A DNA stretch of 64,000 nucleotides from Tenrec ecaudatus (GCF_050624435.1 NW_027459221.1:186001-250000); one strand, 5' to 3'. Counted from the first letter of the stretch, positions 35,138 to 47,419 are shown. The notes: a model not told the origin generated them from the letters alone. Program-made: numbers and translations.

Positions 35138-35589
35138 TGAAGGGAGGGGCTTGCCATTCTATTTCATAGCCAGGAGAAAGATGAGCCTCTTCCCATATCT
35201 TTTGCTCTGTGGCAAGTTACTGATCTACAAGGAACTTTTATTTGACAAGGACATTGCCGAGCAAAAAACGGGAAGCTTGTGTTCATCTCTGCTGAGAGGT
35301 GGAGTCAAAGAGATGGGCTTTATGACAGACACCCTGATCGTGCAACCAAACTATGAAATGGCCTCATACATTCAACACACATTTGCTGCACCTTCCCAGT
35401 GTGCTGCCCAGATATTACCAGGCAGAGTGTTTTATGGGCAGCATTTTAGAGTTAGGCAGGCAGAGGGAGTGTCTTTGTGGGTGTTGCCTTTACCAGTCCT
35501 TGGATTGTTCTGGGACAGGCATGTCTTTTTCCTCTAAAGTAACTGATTGCGTGTAAAGAAGGAGTCTCCTCAGTAAGACGGGTTGAACC

Positions 35590-35790
35590 AAACCCAACCT
35601 ATGACAATCATCTCAATTGGAACACATAGCGACCCTATACAAATACCTGTAGGGTTTCCAAGTTTGTAACTCTTTTGGGGGGGTCAACTACCATATCCTT
35701 CTCTTGCAGAACCACTACAGAGTTGAGTGTTGTGTTAGCAGCTGAATGCTTAATCACTGTGCCCATTTTGTTTGCTGAGCCGCCCTCAAA
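35590..35790 (-). mobile_element. AfroSINE
   Basis: Antisense, from 'ggaacacatagcgaccctat' to 'cttaatcactgtgcccattt'. Moderately diverged. Confidence 0.6.
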
Positions 35791-36119
35791 ACACTGAACA
35801 GGTTTTCTGGGTACCAAGCATGTCCACTTCTATATCATGCCTAGGGTGTTTTCTCCAAGTTGATAGGAGGTGCAAATCAGTTACTAGGGGTTTGGCAGAG
35901 TCAGTATGGAAACTGGGAGGGTGTGTGAAATTTGAACCAGAGTAGAACAATTCCAAGACACTTCCTAGGGATTCCTGGCATATAATATGCAAATGATAGT
36001 CAAGATATATAACTGTGTCTCTGTTCTTGGTTCTGTCAGTACCTGGTGTGGCCACAAAGGAGAAACCTGGTCTCCTGCTATTTTGAGCATCTAGTGTGAA
36101 TGACAGGAGATAAGTCACA

Positions 36120-36160
36120 TGCTAATGAACCCTGGTGGTGTAGTAGTTAAGCACCATGGT
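36120..36160 (+). mobile_element. AfroSINE head only
   Basis: 'gaaccctggtggtgtagtag' then 'ttaagcacc', joined directly to family-A-like DNA. Confidence 0.45.
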
Positions 36161-36415
36161 GCCCGGCTATCAAAGCATATAGCGTCTGGGGTCTTAAAGG
36201 CTGGAAGATAAACAGGGGGCCATGTAGATAAGAAACAACAAAGTCCACATGGAAAAAGCACACCAGCCTACACCAACATGATCGCTGAAGACAAAGCGGG
36301 TGCATAAGCACATGTGAGCATGTTTTCTTGATGTGCACTCACCCTTTACATACAACTCTCTTATACATACGTGTTTCTGTGGATTTGTTTCTCGAATGCA
36401 CCCAGACTAACATAA
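36160..36415 (+). mobile_element. L1-like family-A fragment and unclassified repeat end
   Basis: 'agcgtctggggtcttaaagg' and 'aaaaagcacaccagcctaca' belong to family A. The end 'ggatttgtttctcgaatgca' plus 'actaacataag' matches the repeat end at about 5,320-5,375. Confidence 0.45.
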
Positions 36416-36497
36416 GCAGCGTGGAACGCATTTTAGAAGCCTAGACAAGGGCAGGGCAGGATATTCAGAGGGACTGGATCCAGAATTAGAGAGGAAG

Positions 36498-36640
36498 GAG
36501 CCCTGGTGGCAAAACGGGCTGCTAGCTCCCTGTCCCAAGGGGGACAATGAGACTGCTGGCTCCCATGAACATTTACAGTCTTGAAAACTCCATACAGGGT
36601 CACTGTGGTTGGAATCCACTGGACGGCAGTGACCTTTTGG
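36498..36640 (+). mobile_element. AfroSINE, internally deleted
   Basis: 'aggagccctggtggcaaaac', then 'aacatttacagtcttgaaaa' and 'ggaatccactggacggcagt'. The central block is shortened. Confidence 0.65.
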
Positions 36641-37415
36641 GATTGAAGGTGGAAGCCACCAATGACTTCCTGCCATTGAGCCAAGGAGCCTCCGGAGAGT
36701 GTGTGAACTTCTGGAATGCAGTGAACAACCTCTGCACATCTGCTTTTCGTGCTGCCCAAGTCATGCCCTTGGCCTTTGCTTAAACATATTCATCCAGAAG
36801 TGAACCATCACAGCTGCTCCCTCGGAAGCTGGGGGCTGAGCTCTCTGGTTCCACTCTGTCAGCATTTCTGGTACGGGTACCTCCCCTCTGCCCCGGCACA
36901 GGCAATGTGCTTTTGGAAGCAGTGCTCCCTGAGTAGTGGGTGTGATTTGCCTCCTCTGGCCTAACATGATGAATGCTGAGAGGGGGTGGATACTAGGGGG
37001 TTAAACTCCCTGAACTTTACCTAGCCCAGGGGAAAACTTATTATTTAAAGTAAGCTTTAGACAGAATCTTTAGAAAGAGAAATGGTTAACTTTATGTACA
37101 CAATTACTCCCCAACACATAGGCTCAACCTCATAGGCTGTGGATGACCTTGAGCAGGTGCTCAGTCACAATGGGTTTCTATCAGGATTGAGAGTTCAGCT
37201 CTCTCAACTCTCCAACTGGTTATTGGCACCATAGTCTCGTTTCTATTTTTGTATTTACTTTGTTTTGAGGGGGAAAAGACTCCCAATCCAACTATATTTT
37301 ATTAGGAACTCCTTTGCTAAGTTTTACACAAGAAAAAGGCACAAACTGCTGTTCTGGATGAAGGAGAGGATCCGCATGAGGCCACAATGGTGTCGGAAGG
37401 ACCCACAGCCACAGT
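36641..37415. other. Intergenic DNA, no gene seen
   Basis: Overlapping frames on both strands (36,407-36,967) show no domain. Confidence 0.4.
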
Positions 37416-37419
37416 GACT

Positions 37420-37605
37420 TAAATAAAATGACACCCATTCTGTCCTGCTGACTCTGACTCATAGTGACTCTGTGTAGAGATCCTGAAGTTGCTACCTTTA
37501 CAGGAAGCAATAACCTCATCTTTCTCCTGTGGAATGACTAGTGGCTTTGAACCAGCGACCTTGCTCTTAATAGTCCAACACTATCCAGTATTACCACCTG
37601 GGCTC
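37420..37605 (-). mobile_element. AfroSINE
   Basis: Antisense: 'gactctgactcatagtgact', 'tcatctttctcctgtggaat', 'attaccacctgggctcc'. Confidence 0.7.
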
Positions 37606-38590
37606 CTGAAAACTTAAATAAGAAATAGAAAACAAACAACTTTGTCACAAAATTGTGACTGAAGACAGATCAATTCATGGAGTTTCAGGAGGGCCTGTGA
37701 GAGCATGAGCGGGACCTTCATTGGGATGTGCACACTACCGTATATCGTTGAGTGTGGCCCGGGGAGTGGATGCAAGCACACTGCTTGAGGGACAAGCTTT
37801 CCACTGCCAGTCAGCAGTAAGAAAGAACTCAATGGTGGCTGAATCTGTGGCCCCTCAAAATGGATGTAGCGTCTCCACATAGACTCTCACTGTGAGCCAC
37901 AGCCTATTGCTCAAAATTTAAGCTCAAATACGACTTAAACGTCAAACATTCTGTTTCCTTAAAATAGGGTACTGCCAGGAACAGCTAGAAGTCTGCATGA
38001 CCTATCAGATCTCAACGCCGATCTCAAATCACTTCACATGATCCATTCTACCAGGCATGTCAAGGACAACTAGAGGTCTGCATGAGCGAGCCCAAATCGC
38101 CTCCTCACTTACCCATTCCAGAGGCTGTGCCTGTATAACCTATCGACTAACACATTCCCATATGCCGTGGTTATGAAACCAACCATCATGCTGGAATAAG
38201 GACCAATCACGATGCAAGGGTCAGGGTCAATGGGAAAGCAAAATAGGGGCTGAGGGGAGCCAAGAGGGGTCGCTTCACTCAATCCCTAAACCTGATCTAA
38301 TGTCACTAGACTGGGGTCTTCCTCACATCTCAAGGGCACCTGATTCATGATTGAAGTGAATTGTGCTTATTCAATCTTTGTTCTGCTTGCTGTCCTGCTG
38401 TGCTGCATCCTCTTCTTGCTTTTTTGTGCATGGCTCCCTCTGTTGTGGTGACAAATGGCTTGAGAGGGATTTGACATAGGGAGAAAGCCCACCCACATCA
38501 ACTGTCACCAGAAGCAGACACTAAGTCCATTTCTCTCACCTCACAGAACTATGCACACCAGACACTGGTAGGGCTGTCTGGGAGGGGAAC
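37606..38590. other. Intergenic DNA, no gene seen
   Basis: No supported feature by eye. Confidence 0.4.
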
Positions 38591-38598
38591 ACTTAGTG

Positions 38599-38782
38599 CA
38601 GTGGTTCTCAACCTGTGGGTTGCGACACCTTTGGGAGTCATATGACCCTTTCACAGGGCTCACCCAATTCATAACTGTAGCAAAATTACAGTGATGAAGT
38701 AGCAAGAAAATCATTTAATGGTTGGGGGAGGGGGGCATCACCACAACAAGAGGACCTGTATTAGGAAGGTTGAGAACCACTG
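38599..38782 (+). mobile_element. SPIN-like non-autonomous hAT transposon
   Basis: A 184-bp unit starts cagtggttctcaacct and ends with its exact reverse complement aggttgagaaccactg, giving 16-bp perfect terminal inverted repeats. Inside are 'gtgggttgcgacacctttgg', 'gaccctttcacagggctcac' and 'gtagcaaaattacagtgatg', the SPIN MITE pattern. The 8-bp flanks (acttagtg / cccgagtg) agree at five positions, consistent with a decayed hAT target duplication. It is too short to encode transposase. SPIN elements are known for horizontal transfer among tetrapods. Confidence 0.85.
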
Positions 38783-38964
38783 CCCGAGTGTGTTTAGGAC
38801 TTTGCTGCCCTCAAGGTCATCAGACATTCCTGATGGCAGAGCCACTGCAGGAAGCCCTTCTGGGAAATGCCCTGAAGACAGGTCTCAACCAACTCCACCC
38901 TCACCCTCTGAGATCCTAATCATAGGATGCATGGAAATGCTCCCTGCCTCTTCGAAGGCTGTAA

Positions 38965-39055
38965 GTCCATGGGAGCAGAAAGCCTCCTCTTTCTCCCTTG
39001 GAGTGGTGGCTGGTGAGTTCAAACTGCTCACTTTCTGGCTAACATAACCCACAGA
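38965..39055 (-). mobile_element. AfroSINE fragment
   Basis: Antisense 'cctctttctcccttggagtg' and 'gagttcaaactgctcacttt'. Confidence 0.55.
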
Positions 39056-39359
39056 CCAGCTCCCCCTGAGCTCAGTTTGGTTTGCCGCACAGCACACATT
39101 GTTTGGAACCTTCTGAAATAGCTATGCACATGTGCAGGTTGGGGGGATTTCGCACAAGATGCAGTTTTCCACCCTCTCTTGGCAAAAATAATTTTTTCAA
39201 AAGGCTTGTATTCTCTTCTGGATCTGAGTAGCAGCTACTCTCATGAAGTCATAGCACATACATTCATGCTACAGTCCTCCCAACTCCCAAATGTCTTACG
39301 CCGAGTCTGCTCCATGCTTTTCTGTGTCCTACATGGCAGCTGTAGGCACCCAAGGCATG

Positions 39360-39428
39360 GGCTCTGCAGCCTGGGTCCAAATCTCTCCTTCCCACTTCCT
39401 CACTGTGTGGTCCTAGGGTCATGACTTT
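39360..39428 (+). mobile_element. MIR fragment cut by the S2 boundary
   Basis: 'ctctgcagcctgggtccaaa' and 'cctcactgtgtggtcctagg' follow MIR order. The match stops at 39,428, where S2 begins inside an L1-like tail. Confidence 0.5.
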
Positions 39429-39544
39429 AGAGTTGTATGAGCCCCTAATAAATTGTTAAAAAAAAATGATCCTCAATTCTATCTGAATCCTTGCCATAGC
39501 TCCAAGTTGCCTTAATAAACACGAGCAAGAAAAGTACCTCTGGC

Positions 39545-39800
39545 AGCAGACCGCTCAGGTTCAAATCCAGGCTCTCTAACTTATTGACTATGCGACCTTG
39601 GGCAAACCTGGACCTCTCTGTGCTTCCAAAGATTCACTTTCCAAAAGGGAAGTCATAAGCCAACTTTTCTTATTCCTCACTGGGTTGCTTTGAAGATGAA
39701 ATGAGACATCTGTCTAAAAATGCTTCTGACCATCCCTTGGTTCTCACAGCTCCACAAATGCTATGGATTATTGTTATAAGATTATGAATGATTTTTTTCC
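39545..39800 (+). mobile_element. MIR SINE (S2 copy)
   Basis: Same MIR as at 11,345-11,600, carried within the duplication. Confidence 0.75.
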
Positions 39801-40369
39801 AAGGGTAGTGCAAAGATTAACATCAGTGCTACTTCTCTCTGACAAAATATCAATCCAAATTTCTAAAGAGCAGGGTCTGAACGGATGCGCTGTTAACAGC
39901 ATCTTGCTTTTCTCCCATCACTTGTCACAGTAAATCTGATAAGAAATGCTGGGCTAGGGCTGGCAGCCAAGCCCCTCACTGGCAGCGTGCAGGACCTCAG
40001 GTTGTTGACAGGCCAAGGGGCATCACAATGGCAAGAGGAGACTCCACAAAGAGCCCCTGATTCCTCCCCCACGCCCTCCTTCCTCACGTTCAGGGTTAAA
40101 CGTCAAAATACTATTTTTTTGTCACCTGGTGAAATAATGAGCCCCCATTCCCGTTGCCTTGGTATCATCAGAGCGCAACAGCCACGTGGGGTAATCGCTG
40201 TCTCCGTGTTAATGCTGCTCACTTCAAACATTTTCACAGGCCCTGGCGAAATGAAACCTGTGCTTTCTACCTAGGTGGAGTTTGAGGCGATTCAGCCCAT
40301 TTGCTTCTGCTGAAGAGGCTACCACAGAAAAACAGGAAATAAAAACATAGAGGGTGCCATTGACATTAG

Positions 40370-40625
40370 GTTTCTCATTCTCTTCCTTTCTTCCCTACCT
40401 TCCTTTCTTCTTCTTGCCCTTCTCTTTCTCTTTTCTTCCTTCCCTCCCTTTGCTCACGTGTTCCTGCCTGCCTTCACCTTCCATCTTCCCTCCCACACTC
40501 CTCCATTTCTTCTTCGCTCCTCTCTCCCCACCGCCACCTTTCTCCTTTCCTTCACTTCCTTTTCCCTTCAGCCTCCCAGTCTCCCTCCTTCACTCTCTCC
40601 CTTTGCTCCTTCCTTTCCCCACCTT
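40370..40625 (+). repeat. Polypyrimidine tract (S2 copy)
   Basis: C/T-only tract equivalent to 12,180-12,440, with small length changes in the ttc groups. Confidence 0.8.
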
Positions 40626-41644
40626 GTTTTGATCCAGTGATTTGTACTCCTTTCTTCCTCTCATCCCACCCCTCCCCATTGCTGGAAAAACATCAGTTCC
40701 TTTTGGCGCTGGTTTTTTGGCGCCAGACACTGTTCTTTGGGTGCTCACAAGTCTGTGTCCTGTGTGCAAACAAAGACAGACATATGATCAGGGTTGGACA
40801 GAAGATGGGATTTGACAGGTGTTCTGCACCCCAAATCTCCAGGAGACAAAGGTAAAGTCAGGCTCCTGCCTTTAAGGTTATATCTCCCATTGTAACTGCA
40901 TCCCACAGAGGCTCCTGCCTCCTGGCCACCTGAGGCCTGCTGCCTGCCTTCCTCTAGCTCCTGGGGAATTGGGGCAGCAGTGGCAAGAACAACAAAAATC
41001 CCCAGGAGTTGGTGAGAAGGGAGGCTGCCTTGCTTGAGAGACGGCCCCCTCACCCACCTGCATGTAATTGAGATGCAGGTTCTCATCTCTGTGGCTGGGC
41101 AAGACATGCCCCCTCCCCAAACGCAGTGGCTTCAAACAAGGACCATCATCGTGTGGTTGCTGGGAGGTCACTGAGTCGTGCTTGGAGTCTCCCATGAGTT
41201 GGCAGTCACATGGGAACTGGGACAGGGTCCTCTGGTGACTCCAGTGCCTACACGTGCACTCAGAGGGCTGGCAGCTGAAGCTGGCCGTTAGCTGTGTGCT
41301 TAACTGGGTTGTTGGTTGGAGTGTCTCCACGTGGCCTTTCCAGGTGGTTCAGGCTTCTTTCAGCATAGTGTCCGGGTGCTGAGAAGTGTCCTGAGAGGTA
41401 GCACGTGGAGGCTGGACATTCTGAGGGTGAGCACTCAAGAAGAAGTCTTTGATGGGATTTTTCACAAGCTGTGAAGCACTTTGGGGGAGGGAAGGGGGTT
41501 GCCCAAACTAGATGTCACAGTGTCATCTTCTCCATAATCTATTGGTCACAGAGGTCATGAAACATCCCAATTTAAGGGGGAAGGGCATAGACTCTACCTT
41601 CCTATAGGTAGCCTGTCAAGGAATTTGGGGGTCACATACGAAGA

Positions 41645-41825
41645 CTGGGAGACCCTGGGTGACACAAATGGTTAAGGACTCAACGTATCAAGAGGTGGGC
41701 AGTTGCACCCCTCAGAAGAAATTACTAATGGCCTGCTTCTAGAAGCCCACAGGCTTGAGAATCCTGTGATGTGTAGTTTCTCCCTGGCACCCAGGGGGTC
41801 CTCGGGAGCCAGAACCAACATAACA
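41645..41825 (+). mobile_element. AfroSINE-like, old (S2 copy)
   Basis: Counterpart of 13,420-13,600. Confidence 0.5.
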
Positions 41826-42551
41826 GCAACGGGTTGGGTTTTTGTTGGTTTTGTTTGGGCTAATATTAAAACGACTAGTATGAAATTATATATGTATTGT
41901 GTTTAACTCTCAGGACTCTGATTATGCTGAAGTTGAACAAAACCGTCTGCCTCTTCTATGAACGCCAGCCGATGGAGTCAAAGGGTGAGGGTCTGGAGGA
42001 AGAATGAATGTCACTTTCCCGTCCTTATGTTTCAGTTGTCCTTAAAGGGCACAAAGGACAAACCAGATGTCTTTGATATGATTTTAACCTAATGATGTGC
42101 TAGTATGATGATGAGCAGCCAGAAAAGTAGTTTTAACTAATGTCATCCAATATTTGAAAAGTTGACGATTTCACATCGAATTTTATATTCTCAGCATCTC
42201 AGTTACAAACAGAAAAGCAGGCCTTAAAATCCTTGCATTTACCCAAGGCAACAACAGTCTGGAGCTAGAATTTGAATGTCCCCTGTGGATGAGCTGACAC
42301 GTGCCTGTTAACCACAGTCCCCATCCATCCCTATTGCCCCCAACACAGAGGTTGGCTACAAGTATCCTTTATCTATATGGCTAAATAGGTTAGTTGGTTT
42401 GGATTGGGTTGCTAGTTTTTCCTGTTTTGTTTTTGCTTACTTTTGATTCATTGGGGGGCTAGGAAATGGTGTGTCTTTTGGTACCATGTCTTCCAAAGCG
42501 AGAAAATAAAACCCAGTAAGCCAAGAAGGTCAAACAGTCTAGATTAATGAT

Positions 42552-42773
42552 GAAAGGAGGAGCCTTGTTGGTGAAGTAGATTATGAGTTGGACTTCTAAC
42601 TGCAAGATCAGAAGTTCGAAACTCCCCTCCCCACCCCCACTCCACAAGAGAAAGATGAGATTTTCTACTCCTGTAAAGATTTACAGCCTTGGAAACACAC
42701 AGGGGCAGTTCTATACTCTGTCCAAAGGGTTGCTATATGTCAGAATTGATTCCAGGGTAGTGAGGTTTTCTTG
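42552..42773 (+). mobile_element. AfroSINE (S2 copy)
   Basis: Counterpart of 14,325-14,540, with the longer C-rich stretch shared with S3. Confidence 0.75.
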
Positions 42774-43562
42774 ATTGATATAAATAATTTTTGGTGAGTA
42801 TAGAAAAAACCAGTCAATATTATTTTTAATACACATCAAAGAACGTCCACATTAATTGTTCACACAATCCTGCCACCTTCTTTCTTTATTCCCTTGCCTC
42901 TCAGTCTCCTTTCTTCCTTCCTATGGTCTTTTATCTCATTCTTTTTCTTTCAAGGGTTAGCCTAGGAGTGGGAATGTCTGAGTAATTCTTAACCAAAGAC
43001 TAAATTGGTTTTATTGTTGGTGTTATTACTTGGGTTAAATTTTTTTCTTTTCCCTTCTTCTATTGGTTTGTGTCATGTAATCCAGAAAATGGGGAAACAT
43101 TTGGAACATCTAAACGCTAACCTTTCTCAGTAGACTACAAGCATTAAAAGCAACAGAGATAAATACTCCTATAATAACAATAACATACAAGGATAGCTAG
43201 AGAGATAAATAGATAGATAGACAAACCACAAAATCTGAGCAGTTGTGGGAAGGAGAATGGGACTAGCCCCATGAATAAATATAGGTTTGCCAGAGAATAG
43301 TTCTATATACATATTAGCATATACTATAAATATGTCCATGAATATAATAGTGCATCCAGGAGGCATAGTTATGAAAATGTCTTAGCTATAACAAAACCCC
43401 TTGAGGGAGCGTGTCCTAAATATGGGGGAACAGGAACATAGCTCTGAGAGACCTCAAAATCAATTCGTACAAACTGGCTCACAAAGACAATGTTCTGTAT
43501 CCATCAGGGAAGTGACTGGGGTCTTCAAAAGCTAGTGAGTAGCAAACTAAAAGTCGGTTCTT

Positions 43563-43565
<3 letters not shown>

Positions 43566-43608
<43 letters not shown>

Positions 43609-43985
43609 GACACCAAGTAAGACACCCTCCAGAGATTCTACCAGGGTGTGTGTGTGTGTTTGTGTAAAAAGACACGAAGTCAGAAGCCCTCTAGAGATTC
43701 TACAAGGGTGTGTGTATGTGTGTGTGTTTGTGTAAAAAGGACACAAAGTTCGAAGCCCTCCATAGATTCTGCAAGGTGTATGTGTGTGTGTGTGTGTGTG
43801 TGCATGTAAAATCACACGAAGTCAGAAGCCCACTATTGATTCTGCAAGGGTGTGTGTGTGTGTGTGTGTTGTGTTTGTAATAATTACACCAAGTTAGAAG
43901 CCCTCCAGAGATTCTGCAAGAGAGTGTGTGTGTGTATGTTTGTGTGTGTGAAAACGATACAAAGTCATAAACCGTCTGGAGATTC

Positions 43986-44033
<48 letters not shown>

Positions 44034-44436
44034 TATGTGTGTCAAAAGGACAAGAAGTCAGAAGCCCTCTAGAGATTCTGCAAGGGTGAGTGTATTGTGT
44101 TAAAAGGACACGAAGTCAGAAGCCCTCTAGGTTTTCTGGAAAGGTATGAGTGTGAGAGTGAGGGAGTGTGTGTGTATAACAAGGACATGAAGTCAGAAGC
44201 CCTCTAGAGATTCTTCAAGGGTGTGTGTATGTGTAAAAAGGACACAAAGTTCGAAGCCCTCCAGAGATTCTGCAAGGGTGTATGTGTGTGGGTGTGAGTG
44301 TGTGCGTGTAAAAATCAAACGTAATCAGAAGCCCACTATTGATTCTGCAAGGATGTGTGTGTGTGTGTGTGTGTGCGTTGTGTTTGTAATAAGTACACCA
44401 AGTTAGAAGCCCTCCAGGGATTCTGCAAGAGAGTAT

Positions 44437-44480
<44 letters not shown>

Positions 44481-44724
44481 ATGACACGAAGTCATAAACC
44501 GTCTGGAGATTCTGGAAGGTTGTGTGTGTGTGTGTATGTGTGTATGTGTGTCAAAAGGACACGAAGTCAGAAGCCCTCTAGAGATTCTGCAAGGGTGAGT
44601 GTATTGTGTTAAAAGGACACGAAGTCAGAAGCCCTCTTGGTTTTCTGGAAAGGTATGAGTGTGAGAGTGAGGGAGTGTGTGTGTGTAATAAGGACACGAA
44701 ATCAGAAGCCCTCCAGAGATTCTA

Positions 44725-44769
<45 letters not shown>

Positions 44770-45373
44770 AAAAAGGACACGAAGTCAGAAGTACTGCAGA
44801 GATTTTGCAAGAAAGTGGCTTTAGGTTGTGTGTGTGTGTGTGTAAAAAGGACATGAATTCAGAATCCTTGTAGAGATTCTACAAGGGTGTATGTGTGTGT
44901 ATGTGTGTGTGTGTGTGTGTGTGTGTAAAAAGAACACCAAGTCAGAAGCACTCTAGAGATCCTGCAAGTGTGTGTGTGTGTGTGTGTGTGTAAAGAGGAA
45001 ACGAAGTCAGAAGCACTCCAGAGATTGTGCAAAGGTGCTTGTGTGTGTGTATGCGTGTGTAAAAAGATATGAAGTCAGAAGGCCTCCAGAGATTCTTCAA
45101 GGGTGTGAGTGTGTGTGCGTGTGTGTGTAAAAAAGAAAAGAATTCAGAAACCCTCTAGAGATTCTGCAAGGGTGTGTGTGTGTGTGTGTGTATAAAAAGG
45201 ACATGAAGTTAGAAGCCCTCCATAGATACTAAAAGGTTGTGTGTGTATGGTTTTGTTTGTTTAAAAAGGACAGGAATTCAAAAACGCTCTGGAGTTTCTG
45301 CAAGGGTGTGTGTGTGTGTGTATATCTGTGTAAAAAGGACCCGAAATCAGAAGCCCTCTTGAGATTCTGCAAC

Positions 45374-45412
<39 letters not shown>

Positions 45413-45463
45413 AAAAAGGACAAAAATCAGAAGCCATCCAGAAATTCTGCAAGGATGCATCCA

Positions 45464-45508
<45 letters not shown>

Positions 45509-45609
45509 ATAAAGGACATGAAGTCAGAAGCCCTCCAGAGATTCTGCAAGAGTGTGTGTGTGTAACAAGGACATGACGTCAGAAGCACTCAAGAGATTCT
45601 GCAAAGGTT

Positions 45610-45665
<56 letters not shown>

Positions 45666-45686
45666 GGACCCGAAATCAGAAGCCCT
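43566..45686 (+). repeat. TG-rich minisatellite, array A
   Basis: Tandem units of about 55-100 bp. Each has a variable (TG)n run followed by a ~43-bp unique part with the consensus order 'aaaaaggacacgaagtcaga', 'agccctccagagattctgca', 'aggg'. Distinct unit types recur in a fixed order with a period near 510 bp (the type with 'ctctaggttttctgg' starts at 44,102 and 44,611), so there is higher-order structure. The array ends mid-unit after 'tcagaagccct' at 45,686. Long frames (V-C-V-C or T-H-T-H peptides) are artefacts of the dinucleotide runs. Confidence 0.92.
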
Positions 45687-45689
45687 GTT

Positions 45690-45945
45690 TGTGAGCCCTG
45701 GCTCTGTTCCTTAGTGGTCCTTATCTCTCAATTTTGGACTCCCAGATACCTGAGGGTGTCATGGTTCTGTGTCGGGGTTCTAACGGCAAGGACAGCAGCT
45801 AGACCCCACCAGGCACTCCAAAGGAGAAAGATGACACTTTCTGGTCCCCTAGATAGTTCGTATCGGAAACCCACAGGGGCGGTTTTGCTGTGTTCTGCGG
45901 GGTCACTGTGAGTCAGAATCGACTCAGTGACAGTGAATGTGGTTG
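45690..45945 (+). mobile_element. AfroSINE at the array A / MAPKBP1 fragment junction
   Basis: Starts 'gagccctggctctgttcctt' four to six bases after the array breaks, keeps 'aaaggagaaagatgacactt' and 'acaggggcggttttgctgtg', and ends 'cgactcagtgacagtgaatg'. Confidence 0.7.
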
Positions 45946-47356
45946 AGTGTTTGAACACCTTCCTTTCATCCTCTGTGCAGGCAGCTCTGTTTTAGAGGAG
46001 TTAGGCCAGTCCCATGTATTAGACTCTCCTTCAGAGCAACTGGGCAGGTGTGTGTCTGCGTGTTTCTAAGGTCATCTTGTTTTTCTCATTCAAGGAATGT
46101 GGAGAGCAGCGGTCTTCAAATCGGTTTAAAGAGAGAAAGGGGATAAAAAAGAGAACAAAGAAAAAGAGGGTGAAAAAGGATTGGAGGGGAGGGGCTCTGA
46201 GGAGAAGAGGGTGTTGCTCAGGCTTCTAAGGCTGTCAATCAGCCTGGTAGCCAGCTGTGAGCTTACCTGGTGTACCTCCAAGATCCCAGAATCCCTAGTT
46301 GACAGTGGAATTTGCATAGCGAACTGGCTCATTGAGCCGAGCCGGAGGCCTCTGTCTGCAGCAGAGACCAAGCCCTGTGCGGCACCTCCTGCTCCCATCT
46401 GCAAGCAGTGGGGTCCAGATGCGGGTCCTGCGGTCTGCTTCCTGTTGTAAAAGGCAGGGTTGGGACAAGTAGCCTTCTACTGAGTCTCTCCCCCATCTAC
46501 CCAGTCGACCCCCTTACCTGGGGGAGCAGGTTCCAGGCTTGCTGTGGCCAGCTAATAGCAATTAGTAGGCATAGCGCTAATGAAGAGAGGGGACAGCTGG
46601 GCAGAGGGCCTAAACCTGCTGAGCACCACGGCCCCTGAGACACTGGCGAGCTGTTGGCTCCCAGCTCCTTGTCCCTGACTCTTACCTGCCTCCCTCTCTC
46701 GAGTTCACTCTTGAATTTCAGTCTCCATCCAATCTCACCCAGCCTTGCTGCCTGACTGGAGAGGGAGCCTGGAGGGTGTTAGAATGGCGCTGCTCAGGCT
46801 CATTGGGCTAAAGAGTCTGACGTGGGCCAGCAACTCCATGAAGTTCCCTCCCTCAGGCAGTTTTCTGCCCCTCCATCCCACTTAGTCTCCCTGCAGGCCT
46901 GGCCCTGGGCCCTGACCTTCCACTTGCTTCCTCATCCAACATGTGGTGGGCTAGCTCTTGCCAAGTACACACATGGGTGCAGACATGAGAGATCCCACTC
47001 TCTCCTGGAAACCAGGTCTGTAAACAAGGCCACAGCTGAGACCTGTTCTTACCCAAATCATGTGCATCCTTCTCTCTGCCCTCTGCCCTGGGGTAGGGAC
47101 GAGAGCTCTGGGAAGACCGGCCACCCCATCGCTATGGGGCATGTCCCGACGGTGCTGGTGCACAGAGCACTGGGCAAGCAGGGCTCCCTACAGGACCTTG
47201 CGCCGTGTGGGGCTACAGAAGGGGAGAAAGGCAGAAGAGTGCTGTCAGAAGCCAGCTGCACTCTGGCAACGTGGGGTCCTCTGGGCTGGGCCGCTGAGGT
47301 GGGGTGCTAAGTCTGTGCTCCACTCTCCCTCTCCCTCTCCCTCTCCCTCTCCCCAG
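45946..47356 (+). other. Upstream intron remnant of the MAPKBP1 fragment
   Basis: No upstream MAPKBP1 exon can be found between the AfroSINE and the first recognised exon. The stretch is GC-richer than its surroundings, as is the gene fragment. It ends in a repeated CTCCCT hexamer run (about 47,322-47,352) that forms the polypyrimidine tract of the first acceptor. Confidence 0.5.
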
Positions 47357-47419
47357 GTGTGTGGTTGTGCTCTTCAACCCCCAGAAACACAAGCAGCACC
47401 ACATCCTCAACAGCTCCAG
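47357..47419 (+). pseudogene. MAPKBP1: psi-MAPKBP1 exon a
   Basis: 63 bp encoding CVVVLFNPQKHKQHHILNSS. Acceptor ccccag and donor gtaaat are intact. Confidence 0.85.

Larger units (their letters stand above)
39429..43565 (+). repeat. Segmental duplication S2 (direct copy of S1 left part)
   Basis: Colinear with 11,240-15,320. It begins inside a family-A tail ('agagttgtatgagcccctaa') and ends at 'gtcggttcttggt', where the TG array takes over in place of the 'ctcacc' found in S1. It keeps a 37-bp block at about 41,220-41,260 and a 13-bp block near 43,005 that S1 lacks. Confidence 0.92.

Noticed and set aside
43566..45686. CRISPR-like appearance of regularly spaced repeats
   Set aside because: The spacers are themselves (TG)n and the units form higher-order repeats in a mammalian intergenic context. 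This is a minisatellite.
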